A stretch of DNA of 38,496 nucleotides from UBA2882 sp964619485 (GCA_964619485.1 CAZUCI010000022.1:1-38496), one strand, 5' to 3'. Counted from the stretch's first letter, positions 16,877 through 25,917 are shown. Numbers and translations: made by a program. The notes: a model not told the origin generated them from the letters alone.

Positions 16877-17722
16877 ATGAAAAAATTAATTATAACAGGA
16901 TGTAACGGACAATTGGGAAGAGCAGTGAATGAGCTGTATGCCGGAAGCAGTGAATATGAGCTGGTCAATACGGATGTGGCTGAACTGGATATTACCAATA
17001 TTGATGCTGTTTTGAAGCTTACAAGAGAAGTAAAGCCCTATGCAATTTTAAACTGCGCGGCACATACAGGCGTTGACGCCTGTGAGACCCAGGTAGATAA
17101 GGCTTACCTGATCAATGCCATAGGACCTCGTAACCTGAGCATTGCCGCCACAGAGGTTGGAGCAAAGATGGTTCAGATTTCTACTGATTATGTATTTTCA
17201 GGTAAGACAGACAGACCATATTGCGAGTTTGACGTGCCGGGTCCGGAAGGAATGTACGGAAAGTCCAAGTTAGCAGGAGAGAACTTTGTAAAGGAGTTTG
17301 CAAAGGATTACTATATTTTACGTACAGCATGGTTATATGGCGACGGAAAGAATTTTATAAAGACCATGCTTCGTCTCTCTGAGACAAATGATATGGTTAA
17401 GGTCGTAGGGGATCAGATTGGAACACCTACCAGTGCCAAAGAGCTTGCAAAGGCAATCAATGTGCTGCTTCCAACAGAAAACTACGGTTTATTCCATGCA
17501 ACCTGCGAGGGCTATTGCAGCTGGGCAGATTTTGCAAAAGAGATTTTTGCCATGAGTGGAAAAAGTACAGCAGTGCAGGCCATTACAACGGAGGAGTTTG
17601 GCGCACCTGCTCCAAGACCAGCCTATTCTATTCTGGATAATTCCATGTTTAGAATGACAACAGATTTCAAATTTGCTCAGTGGCATGATGCAGCAGAGGA
17701 ATATATTAAGACACTTCTGTAA
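16877..17722 (+). CDS. rfbD: dTDP-4-dehydrorhamnose reductase
   Basis: RfbD reduces dTDP-4-keto-L-rhamnose to dTDP-L-rhamnose. The 281-residue protein starts MKKLIITGCNGQLGRAVNEL with the GxxGxxG cofactor motif. It continues with AAHTGVDACE, VQISTDYVFSG, the MYGKSKLAGE segment with catalytic Tyr127 and Lys131, LRTAWLYG, and RPAYSILDNS, all RfbD signatures. The ATG at 16877 is chosen over one at 16853 because AAAGGAG (16864-16870) lies just ahead. RfbA, RfbB and RfbC are not in this window. This indicates rhamnose in the surface glycan. Confidence 0.95.
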   Translation: MKKLIITGCNGQLGRAVNELYAGSSEYELVNTDVAELDITNIDAVLKLTREVKPYAILNCAAHTGVDACETQVDKAYLINAIGPRNLSIAATEVGAKMVQISTDYVFSGKTDRPYCEFDVPGPEGMYGKSKLAGENFVKEFAKDYYILRTAWLYGDGKNFIKTMLRLSETNDMVKVVGDQIGTPTSAKELAKAINVLLPTENYGLFHATCEGYCSWADFAKEIFAMSGKSTAVQAITTEEFGAPAPRPAYSILDNSMFRMTTDFKFAQWHDAAEEYIKTLL

Positions 17723-17758
17723 GCAGAGCCCTAAAAAAGCATTATTTCAGGAGAATTT

Positions 17759-18907
17759 ATGAAGGAAGTTCAAAAGCTGGATTTTTTAGACGGGCTGAAG
17801 GTTTTGGCCTGTCTGATGATCTTTAATTTTCATTTTATCAACTTTTTTTATCCCGGGGCATACAGCCTGTTGCCGGAGCATTTTCACACGGCGAATCTGG
17901 AATATATTTTTGGTTCAACGCCTTTGAACATTCTTGCGGGAGGAAAGTTTGGGGTACGTATTTTTATGACCCTGAGTGGTTTCTTTGTCGGATACCGCTT
18001 CTTTTTGACCGGGGATAAAAAATCGCTGAAGGCGGGCGCAGTCAAGAAATATTTTCGACTGATTTTTCCGATTCTGGCAGTTAATGTTCTGATTTTCATT
18101 TTAATGAGCTTTTCCCTTTACTTTAATGACGAGGCTTCCGCGTCAATCGGTTCCGCAGTCTTTGTGGGAAATTATAATACCTTTGCACCAAACCTGTTTG
18201 CAGCTTTAAAGGAAGCAGTCTGGGGGTGCTTTGCCACAGGAGAGAATCAGTATAACGGACCTTTGTGGTTTATATATTATGAGTTTTTTGGAACGCTTCT
18301 GATGGCGGCAATCCTTTCTCTGGTTGGAGAGAGCAAAGCCAGATATGCAGCATATCTCGTTGCGGCAATTCTTGGAATCCGCACAGATTTTCTGCCATTT
18401 ATTCTTGGAACAGTTGTCTGTGATCTGACCTATCAGACACCAAAATGGCTGGAAAAGGTGAACGAACAGAAGTGGCTGATGTGGCTGCTGCTTTTAGCCG
18501 GACTTTTCCTGGGGTCATTCCCTCCCATTGGAGAGCGTATGGAAGGTACAATTTATCAGTACTTCCCATTGAAAATAATTATTTTTTATATCCTTGGTGC
18601 ATCCATGGTGATTTATGCCCTGCTGCATCTTGGAAAACCTGCAAATATACTGGGCTGGAAACCATTTTTGAAATTTAATCAGTTCAGCTACGGTTTCTAT
18701 CTGGTTCACTTTCCGGTTCTTTGCACCTTTTCCTGTGGCATGTACCTGCTGCTGAAGGATACATTAAATTATCATTTGCTGGCAGTCATTATTTATGTTT
18801 TATCTTTCGTATTGACCTGTGGTCTGTCCTATCTGATTCATATTACACTGGAGAAGCCTGGGATGAAGATTGCCGCAAGAATAGGAAAATATTTTGAGTC
18901 ACATTAG
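17759..18907 (+). CDS. Acyltransferase family 3 membrane protein (OafA-like)
   Basis: The 382-residue protein has about ten membrane segments. LDFLDGLKVLACLMIFNFHF near the N-terminus holds the conserved acidic and His residues of acyltransferase family 3 (PF01757), and GVRIFMTLSGFFVGYRFF is its second signature. NQFSYGFYLVHFPVL near residue 310 is the typical late motif. These proteins O-acylate (usually O-acetylate) sugars outside the membrane. CAGGAGAA precedes the ATG. The next gene is another member of the family with a different subtype, so two acylation events are likely. Confidence 0.92.
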   Translation: MKEVQKLDFLDGLKVLACLMIFNFHFINFFYPGAYSLLPEHFHTANLEYIFGSTPLNILAGGKFGVRIFMTLSGFFVGYRFFLTGDKKSLKAGAVKKYFRLIFPILAVNVLIFILMSFSLYFNDEASASIGSAVFVGNYNTFAPNLFAALKEAVWGCFATGENQYNGPLWFIYYEFFGTLLMAAILSLVGESKARYAAYLVAAILGIRTDFLPFILGTVVCDLTYQTPKWLEKVNEQKWLMWLLLLAGLFLGSFPPIGERMEGTIYQYFPLKIIIFYILGASMVIYALLHLGKPANILGWKPFLKFNQFSYGFYLVHFPVLCTFSCGMYLLLKDTLNYHLLAVIIYVLSFVLTCGLSYLIHITLEKPGMKIAARIGKYFESH

Positions 18908-18924
18908 GTGATTGAGGTGTAGTT

Positions 18925-20019
18925 ATGGAGAAATCCGCAAGAATTCAATGGATCGATCTTGCAAAAGTTATTGCAATCCTTGTTGTGGTATTAAATCACA
19001 GCACACTTGTAATACCCGGAGTTAACTTTTGGGGCGGCATGTTTTTCGTGCCGGCCTTTTTCCTCGTATCGGGATATACATATAGCCAAAAAGAGATATC
19101 CTATAAAGGTTTTGTGGAACAGAAAGCCAAAAGACTTCTGCTTCCCTATTTTGCGGCTAATCTGCTCCTGTTTTCCTTCTTTTTTCTTAAAAATTTAATG
19201 GCAGGTGGAATAAATCCCTATAGGGAGCTGCTGGATTTTATGGGAATTTTCTATGGAAGAAATCAGTTGTATAAGAATTTTTCTGTAGTTTTTGATGTGA
19301 ATCAGGACAATATTTATCTGATGACCAGTCTGAATGCACCGACCTGGTTTTTGCCGGCACTTTTTCTTGTTCTGATTTCCGTGGAGGCTATGTTACGCAT
19401 AGCTGGAAAAAACCGTAAAAGATGCTATCTTCTCACGGCAGTTCTTGCCTTTTTAATGCTGATTTACCACTATGTATTTCCATATATTCTCCCCTGGTGT
19501 CTGGATATTCTTCCCTTTCTAATGGGATATTTTGAACTGGGCTATGAATTACGGCAGGAACATTTTTTTGAAAGAATGGAAAAAGCAAAGCCTTCCATAA
19601 AATATAGTATCTGGATTGGAATTCTGGCTGTTACTATATTGTGCGGAAGCTATAACCGCTCTGCAAATATTTCCATCAGCTATTTTGGAAAGAGTGTCAT
19701 GCTCGGTATTTTACTTGGAATGACCAGCAGTGTATTGCTGCTGCAGCTTTGCAAAAAAGCAGATGAATACATGCCAAAGATGACAAATCATCTGGCAAAG
19801 CTTGGCAGATATACGCTGACTATTTTGTGTTATCACTTTTTTATCCTGCAGATGTTTCTGTCGCTTATGAATGTGGTGACACATGGAGCACTGGACCGTG
19901 GAGGGTTTCTGTCCGGCTGTATTAAGTTAGCAGGTATTATCTTTTGTATCCTTGCCTGTGTTTTGCTTGATCTTTTGTTTAATAAGATTGTATCAGCAGT
20001 ACATAAGAAGAACAAGTAG
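18925..20019 (+). CDS. Acyltransferase family 3 membrane protein (COG3594-like)
   Basis: The 364-residue protein has about ten membrane segments. IQWIDLAKVIAILVVVLNHS (His at the end of the first segment) and FFVPAFFLVSGYTYS are the acyltransferase-3 hallmarks. QKAKRLLLPYFAANLLLF follows, as in fucose 4-O-acetylase-like members. A late LGRYTLTILCYHFFILQMFL matches the group. It probably O-acetylates a sugar of the exported glycan. GAGGTG lies ahead of the start, and the gene sits 17 bp after the previous acyltransferase, in one transcript with it. Confidence 0.9.
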   Translation: MEKSARIQWIDLAKVIAILVVVLNHSTLVIPGVNFWGGMFFVPAFFLVSGYTYSQKEISYKGFVEQKAKRLLLPYFAANLLLFSFFFLKNLMAGGINPYRELLDFMGIFYGRNQLYKNFSVVFDVNQDNIYLMTSLNAPTWFLPALFLVLISVEAMLRIAGKNRKRCYLLTAVLAFLMLIYHYVFPYILPWCLDILPFLMGYFELGYELRQEHFFERMEKAKPSIKYSIWIGILAVTILCGSYNRSANISISYFGKSVMLGILLGMTSSVLLLQLCKKADEYMPKMTNHLAKLGRYTLTILCYHFFILQMFLSLMNVVTHGALDRGGFLSGCIKLAGIIFCILACVLLDLLFNKIVSAVHKKNK

Positions 20020-20037
20020 GGGATTGTTGGGAAAAGA

Positions 20038-22206
20038 ATGGAAGAAAATACAAAAAAATTATTTTGGAGCCAGTTGACTGGCGTGGGGTACAAGTTCATA
20101 TTGATTCTCTTTATGCTTCTGACGGGGTATTTTATCTTATGTGGAACTGCTTTCTGGAACGGCGGAGACACGGCCTATCTTCAGACAAACGTTGTTTTAA
20201 GAACGCTGCAGATGATTTCAGGAGTACTTTTGCTGGGAGGTATATTTTACTGGATTGCTCAAAGGCTGAAAAAAGCTTCGAGTAAAAGACTTTGGCAGAT
20301 TACCCTTGGAGTCGCTTTGGCAGCAGTTCTTTTGCAGGTTGTATTTGTGTGTGTCAGTCAAACCGGAATTCGCTATGATGCCTTGAAGGTCTATGATGAA
20401 TCCATCGCCATATTCAGCCAGGGCGGAATCTATGCAGAGGATTTAGAGGGATACTTTGCCCGTTACACCAACAATCATGCCATGGTCATGATGACCTATC
20501 TGATTCTGAAGGTGCTTCGGGCTGTTCATATTGTTGCCTCAGATTTCAGTAATGCGGTTGCGGTGTTATAGCTTGTAAATATAGCCTTTGTAGATCTGGC
20601 ATTTGCCGGAGCCTTTGTATTTTTAAAACAAAAACACAGCCTGCAGTCAGCCTGCTGCTTTGTACTGTTTATGGCAGTCAATCCCTTAAGCTATGTGTGG
20701 CTGCCCTTTTATTATACCAACACCTGTTCCATGTTCTTTGCAATCTGGGGCATCAATCTGTTCTGGATGGAACTTGCTTCCAAAAAAAAGAAGGCTGTCT
20801 GGCAGATTCTTTTTTCTGGAATCCTGTTCTATCTTGGATTTAAGATCCGTGCAACTGTTGCCATCTGTGTTATTGCAGTTTTCATTACGCTGCTCCTGAT
20901 TTGGAGAGAAAAGAAAAAGCTGTGGCAGCTACTGCTTCTTGGCGTATTTTTCCTCGCAGGAATTGTTTTTGCAGCAAACGTCTATGGTATTGTAGAAAAC
21001 AGGTACGTGGCCTTTGATACTGCGGACACGGCATTTCCGCCTACACACTGGATTGCCATGGGGCTGGAGGAGCCGGGCGGTTTTAATGCACTTGATGAGG
21101 CTTACACCATGAGCTATCCAACAAAAGAGGAAAAGAAGGAAGCGGTGGCTAACCTGATAAAGGAAAGACTGGACAGACTTGGTCCGGTGGGTCTGCTGAA
21201 GCTTTATGGAGCAAAGCTTTCCGACACTTTCGGAGATGGAACCGGAGGCTATCATTCTGAACTGAATCTTTCCAGAAAATATGGTTTTACCTGGCAGAAT
21301 GTTTATGGGGTACACAGAGATCCCCTGATGTGCTATACGCAGCTGGTGTATCTGATTTCCCTGTTTGGTGGGATTTATATGGCAGTCAGTCTGTGGAAAA
21401 AGGAAAAAAGCTTTCTTCTGGTGGTTCCACTGACGCTTCTTGGCTCCTATCTGTTTCAAATGATCTGGGAAGCAGGGACAGTGTACAGCATCGGCTTGAT
21501 GTATCTGAATGGAATGTGTGCTGCTTTTGCCTTTTGCGGGCAGCAGACTAAGGCAGAGCAGGCTAAGCAGAATGTGGTGGAGCAGAATGAAACAAAGCAG
21601 CCCGAGGAAAAGCAGAGGAAAGAGAAAAGCGATGAATCAGTGGAGCAGACAGGAAGGTCTGGATTTTCCTGCGACAGAAAGAAAATACCGCTTATCATTG
21701 CGGCCATGGGCTGCCTTGCTTTTGTAATCAGTATGGTAATCACCTATCAGAGGACTCATTACGTGGAGGTTTCCATGAGTGTAGACCAGTTTTTGTTTCA
21801 GGCTAACCAGTACATATCCGTCAGTGACGGAATGGAGGTATCGCAGACCTTTTCGACCTCAAAAGAATTTCATACCATTGCATTGCGGGTTTCCAATGCA
21901 ACCGGAAGTGAAAACGACAGCCGGTATGAAATTGCGCTGTATGATGGGGATGGGAAGCTTTTGCAGACAAGGGAGCTTCTTGGGGAAGAGACATCAGATT
22001 ATGCTTTTTATGCCATGGATTTTGACAGTGTCCAGGGAGTTTCAGATTATGAAATACGTATTCGCAAGACAGATGGGAAACAGGACCTGATTTTTCTTTA
22101 TTACGATACTGGACATTATGATGTATATCCAGAGGGAAAGCTTTCTGGAATTACTATGGGAGATATGGCGGATCTGGCATTTGAGGTTTATGAGAAGCAG
22201 GAATAG
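20038..22206 (+). pseudogene. GT-C-like polytopic glycosyltransferase broken by an in-frame TAG at 20569-20571
   Basis: The frame from 20038 is interrupted once, by TAG at 20569-20571, and continues open in the same frame to 22206, so 722 residues would result without the stop. The joined protein parallels the intact 757-residue GT-C gene at 9584: a first outside loop (GIRYDALKVYDES), YFARYTNNHAMVMM against its YLSVYPNQNLFVLI, the DTAFPPTHWIAMGLEEPGG block, a Lys/Glu/Gln-rich cytoplasmic linker (about 505-545) and a C-terminal extracytoplasmic domain. The downstream piece lacks a good start at its own 5' end, so it is unlikely to be translated alone. A CAG-to-TAG change would explain the break. 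Sequencing error is a live alternative. Confidence 0.82.
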
Positions 22207-22227
22207 GATGAAAGAGAGAAATGTGAT

Positions 22228-22704
22228 ATGACAAAGATATATGTGGATGCAGATGCCTGTCCTGTGGTAAGAATTGTGGAAAAGCTGGCAAAGAAATATA
22301 ATTTAATGGTAACTCTGCTCTGTGACACCAATCATGTACTGCATTCTGATTACAGTGATGTAAAGGTGATTGGTGCCGGAGCAGACGCTGTTGATTTTGC
22401 TCTGATTTCTCTTTGCAAAAAGGGCGATATTGTGGTGACTCAGGATTATGGAGTGGCAGCCATGGCACTTGGTAAGGGAGCACATGTCATTCACCAGTCC
22501 GGAAAGTGGTACACAAACGAAAACATAGATACCCTGCTTATGGAGCGCCACCTGGCTAAGGAAGCCAGAAGAAAATCCTCCAAAAATCATATAAAGGGAC
22601 CAGGTAAAAGAAGTGAAGCGGACGATAAAAGATTTACAGAATCCTTTGAAAAACTGCTTCGCATGGTGGCTGAGGAGGTTCTTGGCGAAGGAGGAGCCAG
22701 ATAA
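22228..22704 (+). CDS. YaiI/YqxD family protein (DUF188, UPF0178)
   Basis: The 158-residue protein has the family signatures: IYVDADACPVVRIVEKLA at the N-terminus, DAVDFALI, and VTQDYGVAAMAL, followed by a His-rich loop and a basic tail. The three Asp-containing motifs resemble a PIN/NYN-type active site, and the family is thought to be nuclease-like, but its function is not established. It is widespread and not tied to glycan synthesis, so it marks the start of a non-glycan insert in the locus. Its last residues share a 27/30-base match with the end of the next gene. Confidence 0.92.
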   Translation: MTKIYVDADACPVVRIVEKLAKKYNLMVTLLCDTNHVLHSDYSDVKVIGAGADAVDFALISLCKKGDIVVTQDYGVAAMALGKGAHVIHQSGKWYTNENIDTLLMERHLAKEARRKSSKNHIKGPGKRSEADDKRFTESFEKLLRMVAEEVLGEGGAR

Positions 22705-22720
22705 AAATGAAAAGTCATGA

Positions 22721-22750
22721 TTGCTTTATGCATTATGGCTGTGATATACT
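22721..22750 (+). promoter_or_regulatory. Candidate sigma-A promoter downstream of the DUF188 gene
   Basis: TTGCTT (22721-22726), an 18-bp spacer and TATACT (22745-22750). It is one of two candidates in the 230-bp gap before the Rpn-like gene. The rest of the gap shows only weak short hairpins and no coding signal. Confidence 0.35.
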
Positions 22751-22841
22751 AACAAAAATCGCAGCGTTTCAGCTGCTTGTATTCTTATGACCAGTTCGGT
22801 CGAATTATTCCATTTTTACAGTTTAATAACTGCATAGTGTC

Positions 22842-22850
22842 TGATATAAT
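22842..22850 (+). promoter_or_regulatory. Putative extended -10 promoter for the Rpn-like gene
   Basis: TGATATAAT is a perfect TATAAT box with an upstream TG. It would start transcription near 22857, leaving a leader of about 78 bases before the ATG at 22935. No good -35 box was found, as is usual for extended -10 promoters. Confidence 0.5.
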
Positions 22851-22934
22851 GAAAACAGATTTTCCCTTCTGATGTGTCATACAGTAGGTCTTGCGCGCAT
22901 TTTGTCAGATATTATGCTCTGAGAAAGGAGCTAT

Positions 22935-23930
22935 ATGACAAAAGAGAAGAAAAAGGGTCTGCGTAAAAAACAGGAAAAGAGCGAGATTGCGTATCAAAAT
23001 AAAGATATTATGTCTAAGCTGTTTGGAGAAAAATTTCCCAATGTATCATTGCGGGTTTATGGGGTAAACACACCAAAGATTATTCGGGTATTACCAACAA
23101 ATTTACCGAAGCTGAAGGTGAATGAACTGAGGATTGATAATCTTTTTTTTATGGAAGACGGATCCTATGCTATTATTGATTATGAATCGAAATATACAAG
23201 AAAAAATAAAGTGAAATATCTTGGATATGTGGCGAATATCCTTCAGCGCTATATTGACGAACCGGATTTTCGTCTTCGGCTGATTATCATTTATACGGCT
23301 GATGTGACGAGAGCACAGACGGAAAGCTTATTTGATATTGGCGCTGTAAAAATAGAAATGCAGCAGGCGTTTTTATCAGAATTGGATTCTGATAAAATCA
23401 AGGAAAGGCTTACAAACAAGATAAGAAATCAAGAAGAATTTACAGAAGAAGAGCTGATGGAATATATTATTCTTCCCCTTTCCTACAAGGGCAGGGAAAA
23501 GAAGAAGGAGACTATTCGTGAATTATTTGAATTGTCAAAGAAAATTGAAAATGAAGAAACACAGGTGTTTCTTGTGGCTGGCATGATTGCTTTTGCAGAT
23601 AAAGTTGTTGATGTACAGACTGCAAAAGAGATGAAGGAGTGGATTAGTATGACAAAGGTAGCAAAATTATTTGAGGAAGAGAAGAACGAGGCAATTAAAC
23701 AGGCTATAAGGGCTAAGGATGAGGAGCTGCAGAGCAAGGATAACGAACTGCAGAGCAAGGATGAAGAGCTGCAGAGCAAAGATAATGAATTGAAAAGTAA
23801 AGTTCGAAAAATGTTGGAAAACGGAGAGCCTGTAGAAAAAATATATCTGTATTTTCCGGAGGTGGCGGATGAGGTTCTTGGCGAAGAAGGTGTATACTCT
23901 GGAAGGCAGGGTGCAAAGAGTGAAGGATAA
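22935..23930 (+). CDS. Rpn/PD-(D/E)XK nuclease-like protein with coiled-coil repeat tail
   Basis: The 331-residue protein looks like the recombination-promoting nuclease/putative transposase (Rpn) group. Asp68 in LRIDNLFF and E84-S-K86 in IIDYESKYT form a PD-(D/E)XK core, and KYLGYVANILQRYID follows as in that group. Residues 190-255 are helical. Residues 262-289 are four heptads (DEELQSK/DNELQSK) encoded by 21-bp tandem DNA units, forming a coiled coil. The last 35 residues (EPVEKIYLYFPEVADEVLGE) are a short helical tail. AAAGGAG lies just ahead of the ATG. It has its own promoter and no evident link to glycan synthesis, so it is probably a selfish or defence-type passenger. Nuclease activity is inferred. 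Confidence 0.72.
   Translation: MTKEKKKGLRKKQEKSEIAYQNKDIMSKLFGEKFPNVSLRVYGVNTPKIIRVLPTNLPKLKVNELRIDNLFFMEDGSYAIIDYESKYTRKNKVKYLGYVANILQRYIDEPDFRLRLIIIYTADVTRAQTESLFDIGAVKIEMQQAFLSELDSDKIKERLTNKIRNQEEFTEEELMEYIILPLSYKGREKKKETIRELFELSKKIENEETQVFLVAGMIAFADKVVDVQTAKEMKEWISMTKVAKLFEEEKNEAIKQAIRAKDEELQSKDNELQSKDEELQSKDNELKSKVRKMLENGEPVEKIYLYFPEVADEVLGEEGVYSGRQGAKSEG
23718..23801 (+). repeat. Four 21-bp in-frame tandem units (coiled-coil heptads)
   Basis: Units start at 23718, 23739, 23760 and 23781, such as GATGAGGAGCTGCAGAGCAA plus G. Units 1 and 3 encode DEELQSK, unit 2 DNELQSK and unit 4 DNELKSK, which suggests duplication of a 42-bp pair followed by drift in the last copy. Confidence 0.88.
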
Positions 23931-23932
23931 GG

Positions 23933-24808
23933 ATGAATGTGAAAAACAATTATAACAAATCATATATTATGCTGATTTCATCCATGCTAATAGTTGGAAC
24001 AATCGGTATTTTCAGACGGTTTATTCCGCTGTCATCGGCACTTCTGGCTTTTTTCAGAGGAGTGATTGGTGCAGCCTTTTTAGGTGCTTTTCTGATACTG
24101 AAAAACAGAGCAGGGCGACAGAGAATAGCAGGGAAAAAGCTTGTCGGGCTAATATTGAATGGCGCTTTCATAGGAATCAACTGGATACTGTTGTTTGAAG
24201 CCTACAATTATACAACAGTTGCAAAGGCAACGCTTTGCTATTATATGGAACCAACAATCGTTCTTTTGCTTTCACCACTTGTTTTTAAGGAAAGGCTTTC
24301 CCTCAAAAAAGGAATCTGTGCGTTGACCGCGTTGGTGGGAATGGTATTAATATCCGGGGTAATTGGAATGGAAAATTTTCAGGGCCACGATATGCGTGGA
24401 GTATTGCTTGCATTGGGTGCAGCCTGCTTCTATGCTCTTGTAGTAATCATCAATAAAAAAATTGGTGAAGTCGATGCCTATGAAAAGACAACGATACAGT
24501 TATTTTCAGCGGCGATTGCGCTGCTCCCATATTTGCTTATTACGGGAAGCTTTTTGAATATACAATTTGATTTCAAAATGATAGTATTGCTTTTGATTGT
24601 GGGAATTCTTCATACCGGGATCGCCTACGTACTGTATTTTGGAAGCATGAGCGGATTAAAGGCGCAGACGATTTCCGCATTAAGCTATATTGATCCGGTG
24701 GTAGCTTTTGCAGTATCGACACTTATTCTGAGAGAGCCGATAACGGTGGCAGCGGTTATGGGTGCAGTTCTGATTATCGGGGCTGCATTAGTGGGAGAAA
24801 AGGGATGA
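23933..24808 (+). CDS. EamA (drug/metabolite transporter) family permease
   Basis: The 291-residue protein has ten membrane segments in two EamA halves. The first half shows LISSMLIVGTIGIFRRFIPL, ALLAFFRGVIGAAFLG and TVAKATLCYYMEPTIVLLLSPLVFKERLS. The second shows LALGAACFYALVVIINKKIG, GILHTGIAYVLYFGSM and ALSYIDPVVAFAVSTLILREPI. These proteins export or import small metabolites; the substrate is unknown. It starts 2 bp after the Rpn-like gene and overlaps the next gene by 4 bp (ATGA), so it is read with both. Confidence 0.93.
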   Translation: MNVKNNYNKSYIMLISSMLIVGTIGIFRRFIPLSSALLAFFRGVIGAAFLGAFLILKNRAGRQRIAGKKLVGLILNGAFIGINWILLFEAYNYTTVAKATLCYYMEPTIVLLLSPLVFKERLSLKKGICALTALVGMVLISGVIGMENFQGHDMRGVLLALGAACFYALVVIINKKIGEVDAYEKTTIQLFSAAIALLPYLLITGSFLNIQFDFKMIVLLLIVGILHTGIAYVLYFGSMSGLKAQTISALSYIDPVVAFAVSTLILREPITVAAVMGAVLIIGAALVGEKG

Positions 24809-25917
24809 GTGAAAAGAAATTGGGAGAAATGAAATTGGAACAAACAGGGAATAATCGTGATTACCGTCTGGACGCGGTAAAGGGTCTGGCGATACTGATA
24901 GTCATGCTTGGACATTGTATTGTGTTGAATGGGATGGCAGATCCCTATTTTTATGATGCAATTGTAGCAATCCAAATGCCCCTTTTCATGGCAGTGAGCG
25001 GATATGCGCTTGGAATGCGCCCAGTGGATTTCACACAGAGACCGGATGGGAAAAAGCTGCTTTCCAAGGTATTGAGAAGGACAGGTGCCTATTTGATTCC
25101 ATTCTTTTTCTGGCTTATTCTTACCCATCTGACCAATCCCTTTCGAGAGCTTGGCCTGCAGCTTTTTGCCCTGGACCGTGGACTCTGGTTTTTAATGACA
25201 CTCTGGATTGTGATGCTGGTTGTTACCCTGGCGGGATTTATCGCTGATTGTATAGCCTATAGAACAAATGGAAACGGACTGATCAGATTTTTGGTATGGG
25301 CGGTTGTAGCTGCAGTCCTTTATCTGATGTTTATTCTTCAGGGAAGAAGTGGAAATACCTTTTTAAGTCCCTCATTGACTGTGAAGTATTTGCCGTTTTA
25401 TGCAGTCGGCTATCTCTGGGCATTTTATCTTTTACCCTTTTTTCAAAAAAAGGAAAAGAAAACAATCAACATACTGGGGCTTGCCACATGGCTTGCTGCT
25501 CTAGTACTGTTCCTTTGTCTGGTTGGTGCATTTGATATGATTGTGGTAACGGATTCCATGACTCTTTTAGCCCAGATGCTTGCTTCCTTTGCAGGCTGCT
25601 TCCTGTGCTTTTATGGAATTTATCGATTCTGCAAAGGAAAAACTGCCCGCTTTTTATCTTTTATCGGACAGTTTACATTGGAAATATATGTGCTGCATTT
25701 TCGATTTGCCAGAATACTTGGACTTGGAAATAAAGGGCTGAGCCTATATAGTCTCAAAGGTATTTTCTGGATAATAGCAGCATTTTTGGTCATGAGTATT
25801 CTTACAGCATTGTGTATTTTCCTGATTAAAAAAATCGCGATTCTTGACTTTCTACTGTTTGGAAAGAGAAGCGAGCTTCCGCTTTTCCATTTTGGTAAGA
25901 AGCAGGACGAGAAATAA
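24805..25917 (+). CDS. Acyltransferase family 3 membrane protein
   Basis: The 370-residue protein has about ten membrane segments. NRDYRLDAVKGLAILIVMLG then HC gives the family's first-segment motif with the conserved His, and AIQMPLFMAVSGYALGM is the second signature. KVLRRTGAYLIPFFFWLILT follows. It is closest in look to COG3594-type O-acetyltransferases and is the third of the family in this window. It probably O-acetylates an exported sugar. It overlaps the EamA gene by 4 bp. Its last 66 bp overlap the 3' end of a minus-strand gene. Confidence 0.9.
   Translation: MSEKKLGEMKLEQTGNNRDYRLDAVKGLAILIVMLGHCIVLNGMADPYFYDAIVAIQMPLFMAVSGYALGMRPVDFTQRPDGKKLLSKVLRRTGAYLIPFFFWLILTHLTNPFRELGLQLFALDRGLWFLMTLWIVMLVVTLAGFIADCIAYRTNGNGLIRFLVWAVVAAVLYLMFILQGRSGNTFLSPSLTVKYLPFYAVGYLWAFYLLPFFQKKEKKTINILGLATWLAALVLFLCLVGAFDMIVVTDSMTLLAQMLASFAGCFLCFYGIYRFCKGKTARFLSFIGQFTLEIYVLHFRFARILGLGNKGLSLYSLKGIFWIIAAFLVMSILTALCIFLIKKIAILDFLLFGKRSELPLFHFGKKQDEK

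Noticed and set aside
20569..20571. Recoding of TAG as pyrrolysine or another amino acid
   Set aside because: No other gene in the window shows an internal TAG, while one normal gene ends with TAG (25852). A point mutation is the simpler reading.
22759..22776. Terminator after the DUF188 gene
   Set aside because: GCAGC/GCTGC can form a five-pair stem, but no T run follows.
23718..23801. CRISPR-like array
   Set aside because: The 21-bp units are directly adjacent without spacers and encode heptads in frame.
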